In this document: piece after piece, positions 1 through 9,209 of the stretch
Layout of the letters: the number at the start of each line of letters is the position of its first letter
Position numbering within the stretch: position 1 is the stretch's first letter
DNA from: Streptomyces sp. TSRI0281
Lineage (GTDB): Bacteria > Actinomycetota > Actinomycetes > Streptomycetales > Streptomycetaceae
Length of the DNA: 64,000 nt
Assembly: GCF_001905125.1 (NCBI RefSeq)
Contig: NZ_LWLE01000017.1
Coordinates: forward strand, 49,704 to 113,703
Direction: 5' to 3'
Notes under the pieces: model-generated
The model's input: the letters and a program-made list of their open reading frames with translations, nothing else
Told to the model about the DNA's origin: nothing
The model's database searches: none
Program-made: the position numbers and the translations under genes

Positions 1-84
1 CGCTGGCCAGCGGCTGTGGCGGTTGAGTATGCCCGATGGGAGCGCTTGCGTCACGAGGTGCCCGCAGGACCGACGGTCATGGAA

Positions 85-122
85 ATTGGTACGAACCATT
101 GACCCAACTGGTCTAGTCCTTC
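85..122. promoter_or_regulatory. Two dre-like (DasR-type) boxes
   Basis: Two 16-bp imperfect palindromes lie 22 bp apart: ATTGGTACGAACCATT at 85-100 and ACTGGTCTAGTCCTTC at 107-122. The DasR responsive element of streptomycetes is close to ACTGGTCTAGACCACT. The first box keeps both TGGT/ACCA half sites. The second is identical through the first ten bases but has a weak right half. DasR is a GntR-family regulator released by glucosamine-6-phosphate, and it controls chitinase genes. The chitinase gene follows downstream, so DasR control is a strong inference. Confidence 0.7.
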
Positions 123-128
123 TACGGT
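99..128 (+). promoter_or_regulatory. Predicted vegetative promoter of the chitinase gene
   Basis: TTGACC at 99-104 and TACGGT at 123-128 are separated by 18 bp and fit the HrdB-type pattern TTGAC-N17/18-TANNNT. The second dre-like box sits inside the spacer, so a bound regulator would block RNA polymerase. The predicted leader is about 135 nt. Confidence 0.55.
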
Positions 129-268
129 TCCACCGAACGCCTTACCGCGTTCATGCCAACTCGCACGGAGCTCGGCGGCGCACCGGAACCCACCTGTGCG
201 CGGGTCCTCCCGTGCGGCGCCCGACCTTGCACCCCCCACGCTCAAGCCCTCCCCCACGAGGAGCCACG

Positions 269-1546
<1,278 letters not shown>

Positions 1547-1565
1547 CACCGACGGATCGCACATG

Positions 1566-1598
1566 AGGGGCGGGGAGCCGGGCGGGCTCCCCGCCCCT
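1566..1598 (+). terminator. Hairpin after the chitinase gene
   Basis: A perfect 14-bp GC-rich stem (1566-1579 with 1585-1598) closes a 5-nt loop 20 bp after the chitinase stop. It has no T-run, as is usual for Streptomyces terminators. It may also serve the convergent small gene. Confidence 0.75.
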
Positions 1599-1603
1599 CC
1601 CGC

Positions 1604-1647
1604 GTGCGCGGATCACACGTGCGCGAACACACGTGCGCGGATCACAT
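1604..1647. repeat. Short tandem repeat, about 15-bp unit, three copies
   Basis: GTGCGCGGATCACA appears at 1604, a variant GTGCGCGAACACA at 1619, and GTGCGCGGATCACA again at 1633. The last copy overlaps the final codon and stop of the small membrane protein gene on the other strand. Function unknown; it lies at a convergent gene junction. Confidence 0.6.
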
Positions 1648-1794
1648 CAGTCCGGCCTGGGTGACGAACATGGCGAGCACGACCACGAGCGTCCAGCCCA
1701 GAATGTTCTCCAGCAGCTTGGACCGGTCCCCGGGGCCCCCGGTACGGGCGCGGCGGGCATGGTTCGCGTTCTCGGCGGCGGCTGTCTCGGTCAT
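1642..1794 (-). CDS. Small SCO1431-family membrane protein (50 aa)
   Basis: A 50-residue protein beginning MTETAAAENANHARR and ending in FVTQAGLM. It has a short polar, basic N-terminus with a GGPGDRSKLLENILGW segment, then one hydrophobic helix (about residues 32-48). It closely resembles, from memory, the SCO1431 family of tiny streptomycete membrane proteins, whose role is unknown. Codon use is typical of the neighbourhood. It is convergent with the chitinase gene, and the two stop codons are 95 bp apart. Confidence 0.75.
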   Translation of the reverse strand: MTETAAAENANHARRARTGGPGDRSKLLENILGWTLVVVLAMFVTQAGLM

Positions 1795-1960
1795 GGCATC
1801 CCACTCGTTCGTGCGGTTGTGGACGTCCCCCCGGTGACCCGACCACAGTGCCGCAGAAGCGGTCCCGGGAGAAGGAGATCCCCGTCACTGCGGAGCACGA
1901 CGGGAGGGAGGGCGGGGGCGGGGCAGGCCGCTGCCGCACGGGATACGGGGCGCCGAGGCC

Positions 1961-1989
1961 CGTCGGGCACGGACCCGCTGTGCCCGACG
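1961..1989 (-). terminator. Hairpin downstream of the C39-type peptidase gene
   Basis: A perfect 10-bp stem (1961-1970 with 1980-1989) and 9-nt loop lie about 40 bp beyond the stop of the minus-strand peptidase gene. The rest of 1795-2029 is GC-rich DNA in which I see no gene. Confidence 0.6.
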
Positions 1990-2029
1990 CCACACCCCGA
2001 CCACGCGCCCCCGTCATCGTCGAGTGCCC

Positions 2030-3409
2030 TCAGCCGATGCCCAGCCCGCGCAGCACCCAGGTCTGCGCCGCCGTCGGCCGCGCCGGCCAGTAGACGTAGC
2101 AGACCCCGCCCGTACCGCTCCTGACCTTGCCGTTCGCGTCGTAGCGCTTGGTGCGGAGCCAGATGTTCTCCCATTCGCGCCGCCGGTAGACCCGGCGCAC
2201 GGCCGGGTTGTCGGGTGACGCGGGGTCGTTGGCGATGATGTCGCCCTGGGCGGTGAAGCCGATGACCGTCATCAGATGGCCGGAGGTCCCGTAGCCCGCC
2301 CCGGTCAGCTCCTCCTTGAGGAAGGACTGGGACGTGATCACGGGGATGCCGACCCGGACCAGTTTCTCCACGTCGGTGAGGGAGCCGAGCCGGGTGACGA
2401 CGGCGCTCATGTCGTGGTACGTGGCCGCGTAGGCGGCGTTGAAGGGCCAGTTGCCGCACCCCTCGTACTGATAGTCGAAGGTGTACCGGGCCGCGTGGCA
2501 GATCTGCGGGTCGGCGAGGCCCGGTTTCACCCAGGCGAGGTCCTCCGCCGTGGGCCTGCGCCCCCAGTACTCGATGATCATCTGCGAGGAGGTGGGGCTG
2601 CACCAGGCCTCGCCGCCGTTGTCGTACTCGGGGTACTCCCCCACATGGACGTTCTGCGAGTAGCGCGGCACCCGCAGTTCCCGGGTGAGCCCGGGGGTGC
2701 TGGCCGGGACCGTGAAACGGTCGGGGACGTCCGAGGCCATCGCGCCGAGCCGCCGGACCGTCGGGGTGAGCCCGCTGCCGGGGGCGCGGTACAGGGTCAC
2801 CCGCAGCCGGTACGAGGCCAGCCGCAGCCCGCTCGCCGGGTCGTCCACGGCGAAGGTGTCGGTCCAGACGGAACTCCTGCCGTCGCTCTGGTCGTCCACA
2901 GAGGTACGCCGGATGTCGCCGTCGCCCGCCGCCCAGCGCCCCATCACGAACCACGGCGTCGCGGTCCCGTCCGAGTATTCGCCGCTCAGCTCGATCCGGA
3001 TCCAGGTACCCGCCGGGGTGTCGGCGTTCCAGGAGGCGATCACTTCGGTCGCCGGCACCGTGGAGCGGTGGACCGGCGAGGTCCAGGTCGCGTACTCCCA
3101 GGTGGCGGACTTCCCGGTGTGCGGGTCGGTGTAGTCGGTGGTCCCGGCGGGGGTGGCGATCACCAGGCCCGGCCTGCGGCCCGCCGTGGCACGGGTTCCG
3201 TCGCCGGAACCGCAGCGCCAGTCGGTGTACGTACTCCAGAAACGGTTGTCCACGTCGCAGGCCGCCGCCCAGGGCGCCGGGGTCCGGCGGGAGGAGCCGG
3301 AGGAGGGAGCCGCCGCCGCCGCGGGACCGGCGGACACCACCGGGCCGGCCGCCGCCGCTGCCGCGAGTGCGGCGGTCAGTACGGTTCTGCGTGAAGTCGG
3401 TCTGGTCAT
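2030..3409 (-). CDS. Tat-exported C39-family (papain-like) peptidase
   Basis: A secreted cysteine peptidase of the C39_2 type, 459 residues. The start at 3409 gives MTRPTSRRTVLTAALAAAAA, a twin-arginine signal, so export of a folded protein by Tat is expected. A beta-rich N-terminal half (about residues 60-255; substrate-binding or wall-associated by inference) precedes the catalytic domain. That domain carries the Cys in GGEAWCSPTSSQM (C270), the His in TSGHLMTVIGF (H378) and an Asp in IIANDPAS (D395), in the order and spacing expected of C39-like enzymes. No bacteriocin ABC transporter is attached, so this is not a bacteriocin processor. The substrate is unknown. The gene diverges from a kinase gene, and a dre-like box lies between them, which would place it in the chitin/GlcNAc regulon. 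Confidence 0.85.
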   Translation of the reverse strand: MTRPTSRRTVLTAALAAAAAAGPVVSAGPAAAAAPSSGSSRRTPAPWAAACDVDNRFWSTYTDWRCGSGDGTRATAGRRPGLVIATPAGTTDYTDPHTGKSATWEYATWTSPVHRSTVPATEVIASWNADTPAGTWIRIELSGEYSDGTATPWFVMGRWAAGDGDIRRTSVDDQSDGRSSVWTDTFAVDDPASGLRLASYRLRVTLYRAPGSGLTPTVRRLGAMASDVPDRFTVPASTPGLTRELRVPRYSQNVHVGEYPEYDNGGEAWCSPTSSQMIIEYWGRRPTAEDLAWVKPGLADPQICHAARYTFDYQYEGCGNWPFNAAYAATYHDMSAVVTRLGSLTDVEKLVRVGIPVITSQSFLKEELTGAGYGTSGHLMTVIGFTAQGDIIANDPASPDNPAVRRVYRRREWENIWLRTKRYDANGKVRSGTGGVCYVYWPARPTAAQTWVLRGLGIG

Positions 3410-3524
3410 GGGCGAGACCCCCGGTCGTGAGCGGTGGTGGGGCTGCGGGTACCGATCGGTGCGCCAACTATCGCGGGTCCCGGCCGGGTTCTGCCAGTGA
3501 TTCGTCCTGTGCCGCACCATCAAT

Positions 3525-3540
3525 ATTGGTCTGATCCACT
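3525..3540. promoter_or_regulatory. dre-like DasR box between divergent genes
   Basis: ATTGGTCTGATCCACT matches the dre consensus at 13 of 16 positions when C or T is allowed at position 2. It lies 55 bp before the kinase start and 115 bp before the peptidase start. It could control either or both genes. Confidence 0.45.
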
Positions 3541-3595
3541 GGCGTGACCTGCGGTTGCCCCGGGCCGCTCGAAGACCGGCCCGTACGCTGGACGC

Positions 3596-4207
3596 ATGAA
3601 CGACCTGGCCGGCCGTGCGGCTGCCCTGCGCACCCTGCACCCTTCCTGCGGGCCGGTGCGGCTGGTCGCGATCGACGGGCACGCGGGCTCGGGCAAGAGC
3701 ACCTTCGCGGCCCGGCTCGCGGCGGCCCTCGGTGACGCGCCCGTACTGCACCTGGACGATCTCGCCACCCACGATCAGCTCTTCGACTGGACGGACCGGC
3801 TGCGCGAGCAGGTGCTCCTGCCGCTCTCACGCGGGGAGTGCGCCCGCTATACCCCGTACGACTGGACGGCCCGGCGCTTCGGTCCGCCCAGGACGCTGGA
3901 GCCCGCACCCGTGGTGCTGGTCGAGGGCGTCGGTTCCGGCCGCCGGATACTGCGTCCCCGGCTGGCCGCGCTGTGCTGGATGGAGTGGGACCGGGGCCTG
4001 TCCTGGGAGCGCGGGCGCCGTCGCGACGGGCCGGGGCTCTCGGAGTTCTGGGACGGCTGGACCGCAGCCGAGGAGCGGCATTTCGCCGCCGATCCCTCCC
4101 GCCCGTTCGCCGATGTCCTGGTACGCCAGTTGCCTGAGGGATACGAGTGGCTGGAGGGACCTCGTGCGGCAGCAGGAATGACTCGTTCCCTCACCCAGGG
4201 TGAGTAG
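3596..4207 (+). CDS. Uridine kinase-like P-loop NTPase
   Basis: A 203-residue cytoplasmic nucleoside-kinase-like protein. The Walker A motif GHAGSGKST lies at residues 28-36, followed by VLHLDDLATHDQLFDW, which resembles the substrate/Mg-binding Asp region of uridine kinases, and VVLVEGVGSGRR as the Walker B strand. A C-terminal segment rich in Trp and Arg (LCWMEWDRGLSWERGRRRD) resembles the lid region of this subgroup. Actinobacterial members are usually annotated uridine kinase without biochemical proof, so the substrate is uncertain. It is divergent from the peptidase gene. The next feature downstream is a possible small RNA. Confidence 0.8.
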   Translation: MNDLAGRAAALRTLHPSCGPVRLVAIDGHAGSGKSTFAARLAAALGDAPVLHLDDLATHDQLFDWTDRLREQVLLPLSRGECARYTPYDWTARRFGPPRTLEPAPVVLVEGVGSGRRILRPRLAALCWMEWDRGLSWERGRRRDGPGLSEFWDGWTAAEERHFAADPSRPFADVLVRQLPEGYEWLEGPRAAAGMTRSLTQGE

Positions 4208-4262
4208 CGGAGCCACCCCTGCCGAGCGGCCGGGATTCGCCCCGGAAGTCCTCCAACTCGGC

Positions 4263-4292
4263 TTGACCGAGGGGCCGTACAGGTCTTACGTT
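4263..4292 (+). promoter_or_regulatory. Predicted promoter ahead of a short hairpin transcript
   Basis: TTGACC at 4263-4268 and TACGTT at 4287-4292 with an 18-bp spacer. This is the same layout as the chitinase promoter and is close to the vegetative consensus. The next start codon is almost 300 bp away and a strong hairpin intervenes. Confidence 0.45.
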
Positions 4293-4298
4293 CTCATT

Positions 4299-4366
4299 GT
4301 GAGGCTTTTCAGAGCCCCTAAGGACGCGAAGCCCCCGATTGTTCCCCCGTGATCGGGGGCTTCGTT
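4299..4366 (+). ncRNA. Candidate small RNA or leader, about 68 nt
   Basis: A transcript from the preceding promoter would begin near 4299 and meet a 12-bp perfect hairpin at 4328-4363 (GAAGCCCCCGAT paired with ATCGGGGGCTTC). The 12-nt loop contains CCCCC. A smaller GGCT/AGCC hairpin lies at about 4302-4316. C-rich loops recall the 6C class of actinobacterial sRNAs, but the canonical pair of six-C loops is not present. It may equally be an attenuator for the downstream AAA+ gene or simply the terminator of the kinase gene. Confidence 0.35.
4328..4363. terminator. Strong hairpin with C-rich loop
   Basis: A perfect 12-bp stem around a 12-nt loop. It lies 120 bp past the kinase stop and 222 bp before the AAA+ gene start. 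The span 4364-4585 holds only the AAA+ leader, including a GTGCA/TGCAC inverted repeat at 4466-4482 that encloses TACGAT, a possible -10 element. Confidence 0.65.
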
Positions 4367-4585
4367 CTGCTCCCGCACCGTTTCCTTCGCGACCACGCAG
4401 GGCGATACGCTCACCCTCGGTCACGTTCCCCGGTGCGCCGAAGGCCCCTTAGCCGCTCACCCTCTGTGCAGGTACGATGCACTTCGGTGCGGTCAATTCC
4501 CCTCCTCAGCACAGTGATTCGGCGCGCTCCGGTGGGCATGCTGAGCGGGCGGGACATCCTGGGGGCACGGTTTGTGGGGGACCTG

Positions 4586-6475
4586 ATGGACATCGGCACG
4601 CAGGGCGCACAGGCCCCCGCCGACCTCGCCTGGCTGCGCGGCGTGGACGCCTACACCATGGGCGCGTATCCGCAGGCCGAGGAGGAGTTCAGAGCCGCGG
4701 TGCGGTTCGATCCCGGCATGGCGGACGGCTGGCTCGGCCTCCACGCGCTGCGCGTCGACACCACCACGGCGCTGCTGCGCATGTACCGCCACCGTGAACG
4801 CTTCGGCGAGCAGCGCTCCCGCCACCGCCGTACGCTCAACTCGTGGTACTGGCTGGGCTGGTGGGTACAACCGGTGCTGGAGAGCCCGCGCGACCTGCTG
4901 CTCGCGCACGCCTCGCACTGGCTGGACGGCCGCCATGTCCCGGAACTGGACCGGGCGCTGGCCGGGCTGCCGCCGGTGGACACCGACTCCCAGGTGCGGT
5001 TCCTGCACGCCTGCCGTTCCTACCTGGTCAAGGACTGGGACCAGCTCGTCCGCTACACCGAACAGCTCGTCGACGATCCGATGCTCGGCATCGAGGCGGG
5101 GCTCTTCGGCGGCATGGCGCGGGTGCGCCTGGAGATGTACGGGCAGGCCGAACCGCTGCTCTCGGCCGCCCTGATGCGCTGCCGCAGCGAGCAGCCGCAG
5201 CGCAAGGAGCTGCGCTACTGGCTGGCCAGGGCCCACGAGGGGACGGGACGCAGCGCGGCGGCCCTGCCCCTCTACCGTGCGGTGCACCGCGTCGACCCGG
5301 CCTTCATGGACACCTCGGCCCGGCTCGCCGCGATCTCCGAGGGCGACGGGTACGACGACTCCGCCGATATGGCCGCCGTGTCGCTGACCGGATACGGCGT
5401 GGACGGTACGGGTGCGGAGACCCAGCCGGAGAGCGAATCGCCGCTCGGCACAGATCTCGTGGAGAGCCGGGAACCGTGGCCGGTCCCGGTCCCCGATCCG
5501 GGCCCGGCCGTGCCTCCGCCGGTCGAGGGCGTACGCCACAGGGCGGCGCCGAAGCGGCCCACCTTCCCCGCCGGGCCCAGCGATCCCGCCCTGCTCGCCG
5601 AAGCGCTGGCGGAGCTGGAGCGGATGGTCGGCCTCGAACCGGTCAAGCGCCAGGTCAAGGCCCTGTCCGCGCAGTTGAACATGGCCCGGCTGCGGGCCGA
5701 GCAGGGACTGCCCGTCCAGCCGCCGAAGCGCCACTTCGTCTTCTCCGGCCCCTCCGGCACCGGCAAGACGACCGTCGCCCGCATTCTGGGCCGGGTCTTC
5801 TACGCCCTCGGACTGCTCGGCGGCGACCACCTGGTGGAGGCGCAACGGGCCGATCTGGTTGGGGAGTTCCTCGGCCAGACGGCGGTCAAGGCCAATGAGC
5901 TCATCGACTCGGCGCTCGGCGGGGTGCTCTTCGTCGACGAGGCCTACAGCCTGTCCAACTCGGGCTACAGCAAGGGCGATGCGTACGGCGACGAGGCGCT
6001 TCAGGTCCTCCTCAAGCGGGCCGAGGACAACCGGGACCATCTCGTCGTCATCCTCGCGGGCTACCCGGAGGGCATGGACCGGCTGCTCGCCACCAATCCC
6101 GGGCTCTCCTCCCGCTTCACCAGCCGGGTGGACTTCCCGAGCTACCGCCCCCTGGAACTCACCGCGATCGGTGGGGTGCTGGCCGCCGAGAACGGTGATG
6201 TGTGGGACGAGGAGTCCTTGGACGAGCTGCGCAGCATCAGCGGGCATGTCGTCGACCAGGGCTGGATCGACGAACTGGGCAACGGGCGGTTCCTGCGGAC
6301 GCTGTACGAGAAGAGCTGCGCCTACCGGGATCTGCGGCTGTCCGGGTACGCGGCCGTGCCGACGCGCGACGATCTGGCGACGCTGCGGCTGCCGGATCTG
6401 ATGCAGGCGTACGGGGAGGTGCTGTCCGGGCGGGGGCCGGTGAACCGCGGGCCCCAGGAGCCGGGGACGGCGTGA
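4586..6475 (+). CDS. TPR plus AAA+ ATPase of EccA/CbxX type
   Basis: A 629-residue cytosolic ATPase with the two-part layout of type VII EccA. Helical TPR-like repeats occupy about residues 1-290 (for example MGAYPQAEEEFRAAVRFDPG). A Pro/Glu linker follows, then one CbxX/CfxQ AAA+ domain. Walker A is GPSGTGKTT (388-396), Walker B is VLFVDEAY (about 447-454), and the arginine-finger region is GLSSRFTSRVDF. EccA proteins are thought to act on ESX substrates in the cytosol. I chose the ATG at 4586 because GGGGGA stands just upstream; an in-frame ATG at 4538 would add 16 residues. The gene lies 13 kb from the secretion locus and is monocistronic, so a link to that system is inference. Other CbxX-type roles are possible. 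Confidence 0.8.
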   Translation: MDIGTQGAQAPADLAWLRGVDAYTMGAYPQAEEEFRAAVRFDPGMADGWLGLHALRVDTTTALLRMYRHRERFGEQRSRHRRTLNSWYWLGWWVQPVLESPRDLLLAHASHWLDGRHVPELDRALAGLPPVDTDSQVRFLHACRSYLVKDWDQLVRYTEQLVDDPMLGIEAGLFGGMARVRLEMYGQAEPLLSAALMRCRSEQPQRKELRYWLARAHEGTGRSAAALPLYRAVHRVDPAFMDTSARLAAISEGDGYDDSADMAAVSLTGYGVDGTGAETQPESESPLGTDLVESREPWPVPVPDPGPAVPPPVEGVRHRAAPKRPTFPAGPSDPALLAEALAELERMVGLEPVKRQVKALSAQLNMARLRAEQGLPVQPPKRHFVFSGPSGTGKTTVARILGRVFYALGLLGGDHLVEAQRADLVGEFLGQTAVKANELIDSALGGVLFVDEAYSLSNSGYSKGDAYGDEALQVLLKRAEDNRDHLVVILAGYPEGMDRLLATNPGLSSRFTSRVDFPSYRPLELTAIGGVLAAENGDVWDEESLDELRSISGHVVDQGWIDELGNGRFLRTLYEKSCAYRDLRLSGYAAVPTRDDLATLRLPDLMQAYGEVLSGRGPVNRGPQEPGTA

Positions 6476-6505
6476 GGGCGCGCGGTGACGGGGCGCGGCG
6501 GCCGA

Positions 6506-6544
6506 GGGGTCCGGTGCCGGCCGCGCCGGGCGGCACCGGACCCC
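6506..6544. terminator. Bidirectional hairpin terminator
   Basis: A 13-bp perfect stem (6506-6518 with 6532-6544) sits between two convergent genes and can serve both. Confidence 0.75.
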
Positions 6545-6551
6545 CGGTCCG

Positions 6552-7655
6552 TCAGGCCCGGCCCGCCAGGGCCTTCTGTTCCTGAGGGGCCGTCGGTACG
6601 TCCACCGTGCGGCGGGGTACCGAGACACGGTGGGCCGGGTCGCGGACCTCTCCCACCAGCATTTCCAGGACGTCCTCCATGGCGACCAGGCCCAGCACCC
6701 GTCCCGACGCGTCGGCCACCTGGGCCAGATGCGTCGCGGCGCGGCGCATCACGGTGAGGGCGTCGTCGAGGGGGAGTTCCGCGCGTACCGTCGCCATCGG
6801 GCGCCAGATCTGCTGCGGGACGGCGCGTTCGCCGTCCTCCAGGTCCAGGACGTCCTTGACGTGCAGGTAGCCCATGAAGGGGCCGCCGCCCTCAGCGCAG
6901 ACGGGGAAGCGCGAGTAGCCGGTCCGTACGGTCAGCTCCTCGATCCTGCGCGGGGTGACGGAGGGGTCCACCGTCACCAGCGACGCCCGCTCCAGGAGTA
7001 CGTCGGTGACCGGCCGGCTGCCCAGTTCGAGCGCGTCCTCCAGGCGCTCCTGGGCCTCCGGCTCCAGCAGTCCGGCCTGTCCGGAGTCCTCCACGAGCCG
7101 GTTGAGCTGCTCGCTGGTGAACACGGCCTCGACCTCGTCCTTGGGCTCGACCCGGAAGAGCCTCAGCACGATCCGGGCGCAGGCGCCCAGGCCCGTGGTG
7201 ACCGGGCGGCAGAGCCGGGCGAAACCGACCAGTCCCGGGCTGAGCCACAGAGCGGTCCTCTCGGGGGCGGCCATCGCGAGATTCTTCGGGACCATCTCGC
7301 CGATGACGAGGTGGAGGACGACCACGAAGACGAGAGCCAGCGCATAGCCGAGCGGGTGGATGAGCCCCTCGGGAACATGCGCCGCGTGGAAGACCGGTTC
7401 GAGGAGGTGGGCCACGGTCGGCTCGGCGACGGCACCCAGGGTGAGTGAGCAGATGGTGATGCCGAACTGGGCGGCGGCCATCATCTGCGGCAGATTCTCC
7501 AGTCCGTACAGGACCTGGCGGGCCCGGCTCGATCCGCTCGCGGCGAGCGGTTCGACCTGGCTGCGGCGTACGGAGACGAGAGCGAACTCGGCGCCGACGA
7601 AGAAGCCGTTCGCCAGCACCAGGAGCCCGGCGAACAGCAACTGGACCAGGCTCAT
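6552..7655 (-). CDS. CNNM/CorC-type membrane protein, second of a pair
   Basis: A 367-residue integral membrane protein of the hemolysin-C/CorC family (CNNM plus tandem CBS). The N-terminal CNNM domain (about residues 1-175) has several hydrophobic helices and the hallmark NGFFVGAEFALVSVRRSQ. Two CBS motifs follow, through about residue 340 (VDPSVTPRRIEELTV, LGLVAMEDVLEMLVGE). The C-terminal CorC_HlyC FAD-like domain seen in the partner protein is missing, so this is the short version. Members are implicated in Mg2+ or Co2+ efflux and regulation; the ion is not proven here. Its start overlaps the stop of the upstream paralogue by 4 bp (ATGA), so the two are translationally coupled and may form a heteromer. 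Confidence 0.9.
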   Translation of the reverse strand: MSLVQLLFAGLLVLANGFFVGAEFALVSVRRSQVEPLAASGSSRARQVLYGLENLPQMMAAAQFGITICSLTLGAVAEPTVAHLLEPVFHAAHVPEGLIHPLGYALALVFVVVLHLVIGEMVPKNLAMAAPERTALWLSPGLVGFARLCRPVTTGLGACARIVLRLFRVEPKDEVEAVFTSEQLNRLVEDSGQAGLLEPEAQERLEDALELGSRPVTDVLLERASLVTVDPSVTPRRIEELTVRTGYSRFPVCAEGGGPFMGYLHVKDVLDLEDGERAVPQQIWRPMATVRAELPLDDALTVMRRAATHLAQVADASGRVLGLVAMEDVLEMLVGEVRDPAHRVSVPRRTVDVPTAPQEQKALAGRA

Positions 7656-9025
7656 CGCACGGCCTCCAGCAGCACTCGCGCGGAGGGGTCCGCGGCCGTG
7701 ACGTTCTCCGGCAGGTCCGCCGTGCGGGTGAAACGGACCTGTTCGGCACGGTAGTGGCCGACCTGGCGGACGGAGATCCGCCAGCCGGGGAGTTCCGCGC
7801 GGTCCCCGGGGGCGGGGATGCGGCCCAGCAGATCGGCGACCAGTCCGGCCACGGTCTCGTACGGCCCGTCCGGTACGTCGAGGCCTATCCGGCACAGAGT
7901 GAGGACCCGGCAGCTGCCTTCGGCGTCCCAGACGGTACGGCCGTCCTCACCGACGGCGGTGGCCAGCTCAGGCCGGTCGGCGCCTTCCGCGTCGTGCTCG
8001 TCGCGGACCTCGCCGACGAGTTCCTCGATGATGTCCTCAAGGGTGACGACTCCGGCGGTGCCGCCGTACTCGTCGACGACGACGGCGATCGGCTGCTCCT
8101 TGCGCAGCCGCCGGAGGAGCTGTTCGACGGGCAGGCTCTCCGGCACCAGAAGCGGTGGTACGGCGATCCGGCCGGCCGGGGTGCGCAGCCGCTCCTGGGC
8201 GGGGACGGCGAGGGCGTCCTTGAGGTGGATCATGCCGACGACCTCGTCGATGCGGTCCCGGTAGACCGGGAAGCGGGAGAGGCCGGTGGCGCGGGTGAGG
8301 TTGAGGACGTCCGCCGCGGTCGCGGACGACTGCAGGGCGCTCACCTTCACCCGGGGGGTCATGACGTGCTGGGCGGTGAGTCCGGCCAGCGACAGGGTCC
8401 GTACGAAGAGATCGGCGGTGTCCTGTTCCAGGGTGCCGGCCTCGGCCGAGTGCCTGGCCAGCGAGACCAGCTCGCCCGGGGTGCGGGCGGAGGCCAGCTC
8501 GTCGGTGGGCTCCACGCCCAGCAGGCGCACCAGCCGGTTGGCGAGGGTGTTCAGTGCGGTGATCACGGGGCGCAGCACGGTCGCGAAACGGTGCTGGGGT
8601 CCGGCGACGAAGCGGGCGACCTGGAGCGGCCGGGAGATCGCCCAGTTCTTCGGGACGAGCTCGCCGATCACCATCTGGACGGCGGAGGCGAGCAGCATCC
8701 CGATGACCACGCTGACACCGGGTACGGCCCCTTCGGGCAGTCCGGTGGCGGTCAGGGGGCCGGCGAGCAGCTGGGCGAGCGCCGGTTCGGCGAGCATGCC
8801 GACGACCAGCGAGGTGATGGTGATGCCGAGCTGGGTGCCGGAGAGCTGGAAGGAGAGTTCGCGCAGGGCTTCGACGACGGTACGGGCCCGCCGGTCGCCC
8901 TCGGCGGCCGCGCGTTCGGCGTCCGGCCGCTCCACGGTGACGAGCCCGAATTCGGCTGCCACGAAGAATCCGTTGGCGAGGATGAGAAGGAATGCCGCAC
9001 TGAGAAGCAGCAGTGGGGTGGTCAT
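7652..9025 (-). CDS. CNNM/CBS/CorC membrane protein, first of a pair
   Basis: A 457-residue relative of the downstream gene with the full family layout. A CNNM transmembrane domain (NGFFVAAEFGLVTVERPDAE at the first helix; GELVPKNWAIS) is followed by two CBS motifs (residues about 210-330, including VVVDEYGGTAGVVTLEDIIE) and the C-terminal CorC_HlyC domain. That last domain includes the EGSCRVLTL region and ends in RVLLEAVR. The VDEYGGTAG-type string is a strong family marker. Proteins of this type are proposed divalent-cation efflux proteins in the plasma membrane with nucleotide-sensing CBS pairs. A TAGTAT element at about 9059-9064 and a GGACG/CGTCC inverted repeat beside it are possible promoter and operator parts, but no convincing -35 is seen. 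Confidence 0.92.
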   Translation of the reverse strand: MTTPLLLLSAAFLLILANGFFVAAEFGLVTVERPDAERAAAEGDRRARTVVEALRELSFQLSGTQLGITITSLVVGMLAEPALAQLLAGPLTATGLPEGAVPGVSVVIGMLLASAVQMVIGELVPKNWAISRPLQVARFVAGPQHRFATVLRPVITALNTLANRLVRLLGVEPTDELASARTPGELVSLARHSAEAGTLEQDTADLFVRTLSLAGLTAQHVMTPRVKVSALQSSATAADVLNLTRATGLSRFPVYRDRIDEVVGMIHLKDALAVPAQERLRTPAGRIAVPPLLVPESLPVEQLLRRLRKEQPIAVVVDEYGGTAGVVTLEDIIEELVGEVRDEHDAEGADRPELATAVGEDGRTVWDAEGSCRVLTLCRIGLDVPDGPYETVAGLVADLLGRIPAPGDRAELPGWRISVRQVGHYRAEQVRFTRTADLPENVTAADPSARVLLEAVR

Positions 9026-9109
9026 GCCGCCGCCTCCGGGGAAGGGGCGGCGCAGATACTACCGGACGATCCGTCCATTGCTGGAGGGAGTCACTCCTTG
9101 GGTCGCAGG

Positions 9110-9150
9110 AAAAAACCCGCCGGCCCGGGGGCCTCTGGGGCGGGGCGGGG
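9110..9150 (-). terminator. Intrinsic terminator of the rib-his-PH operon
   Basis: Read on the minus strand, a GC-rich stem (CCCGCC at 9144-9149 with GGCGGG at 9116-9121) is followed by six T residues (9110-9115). This is one of the few U-tailed terminators in the window. It lies about 60 bp after the PH-domain gene. Confidence 0.7.
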
Positions 9151-9209
9151 CGCACCGGGCGCCGCCGCCCTCCAGAGTAATCAAGAAGAGGCCGTACGGG
9201 GCAGGGGGC

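Noticed and set aside
4299..4366. tRNA or canonical 6C RNA
   Set aside because: No cloverleaf or CCA-adjacent acceptor stem. Only one C-rich loop of five C, so the 6C definition is not met.
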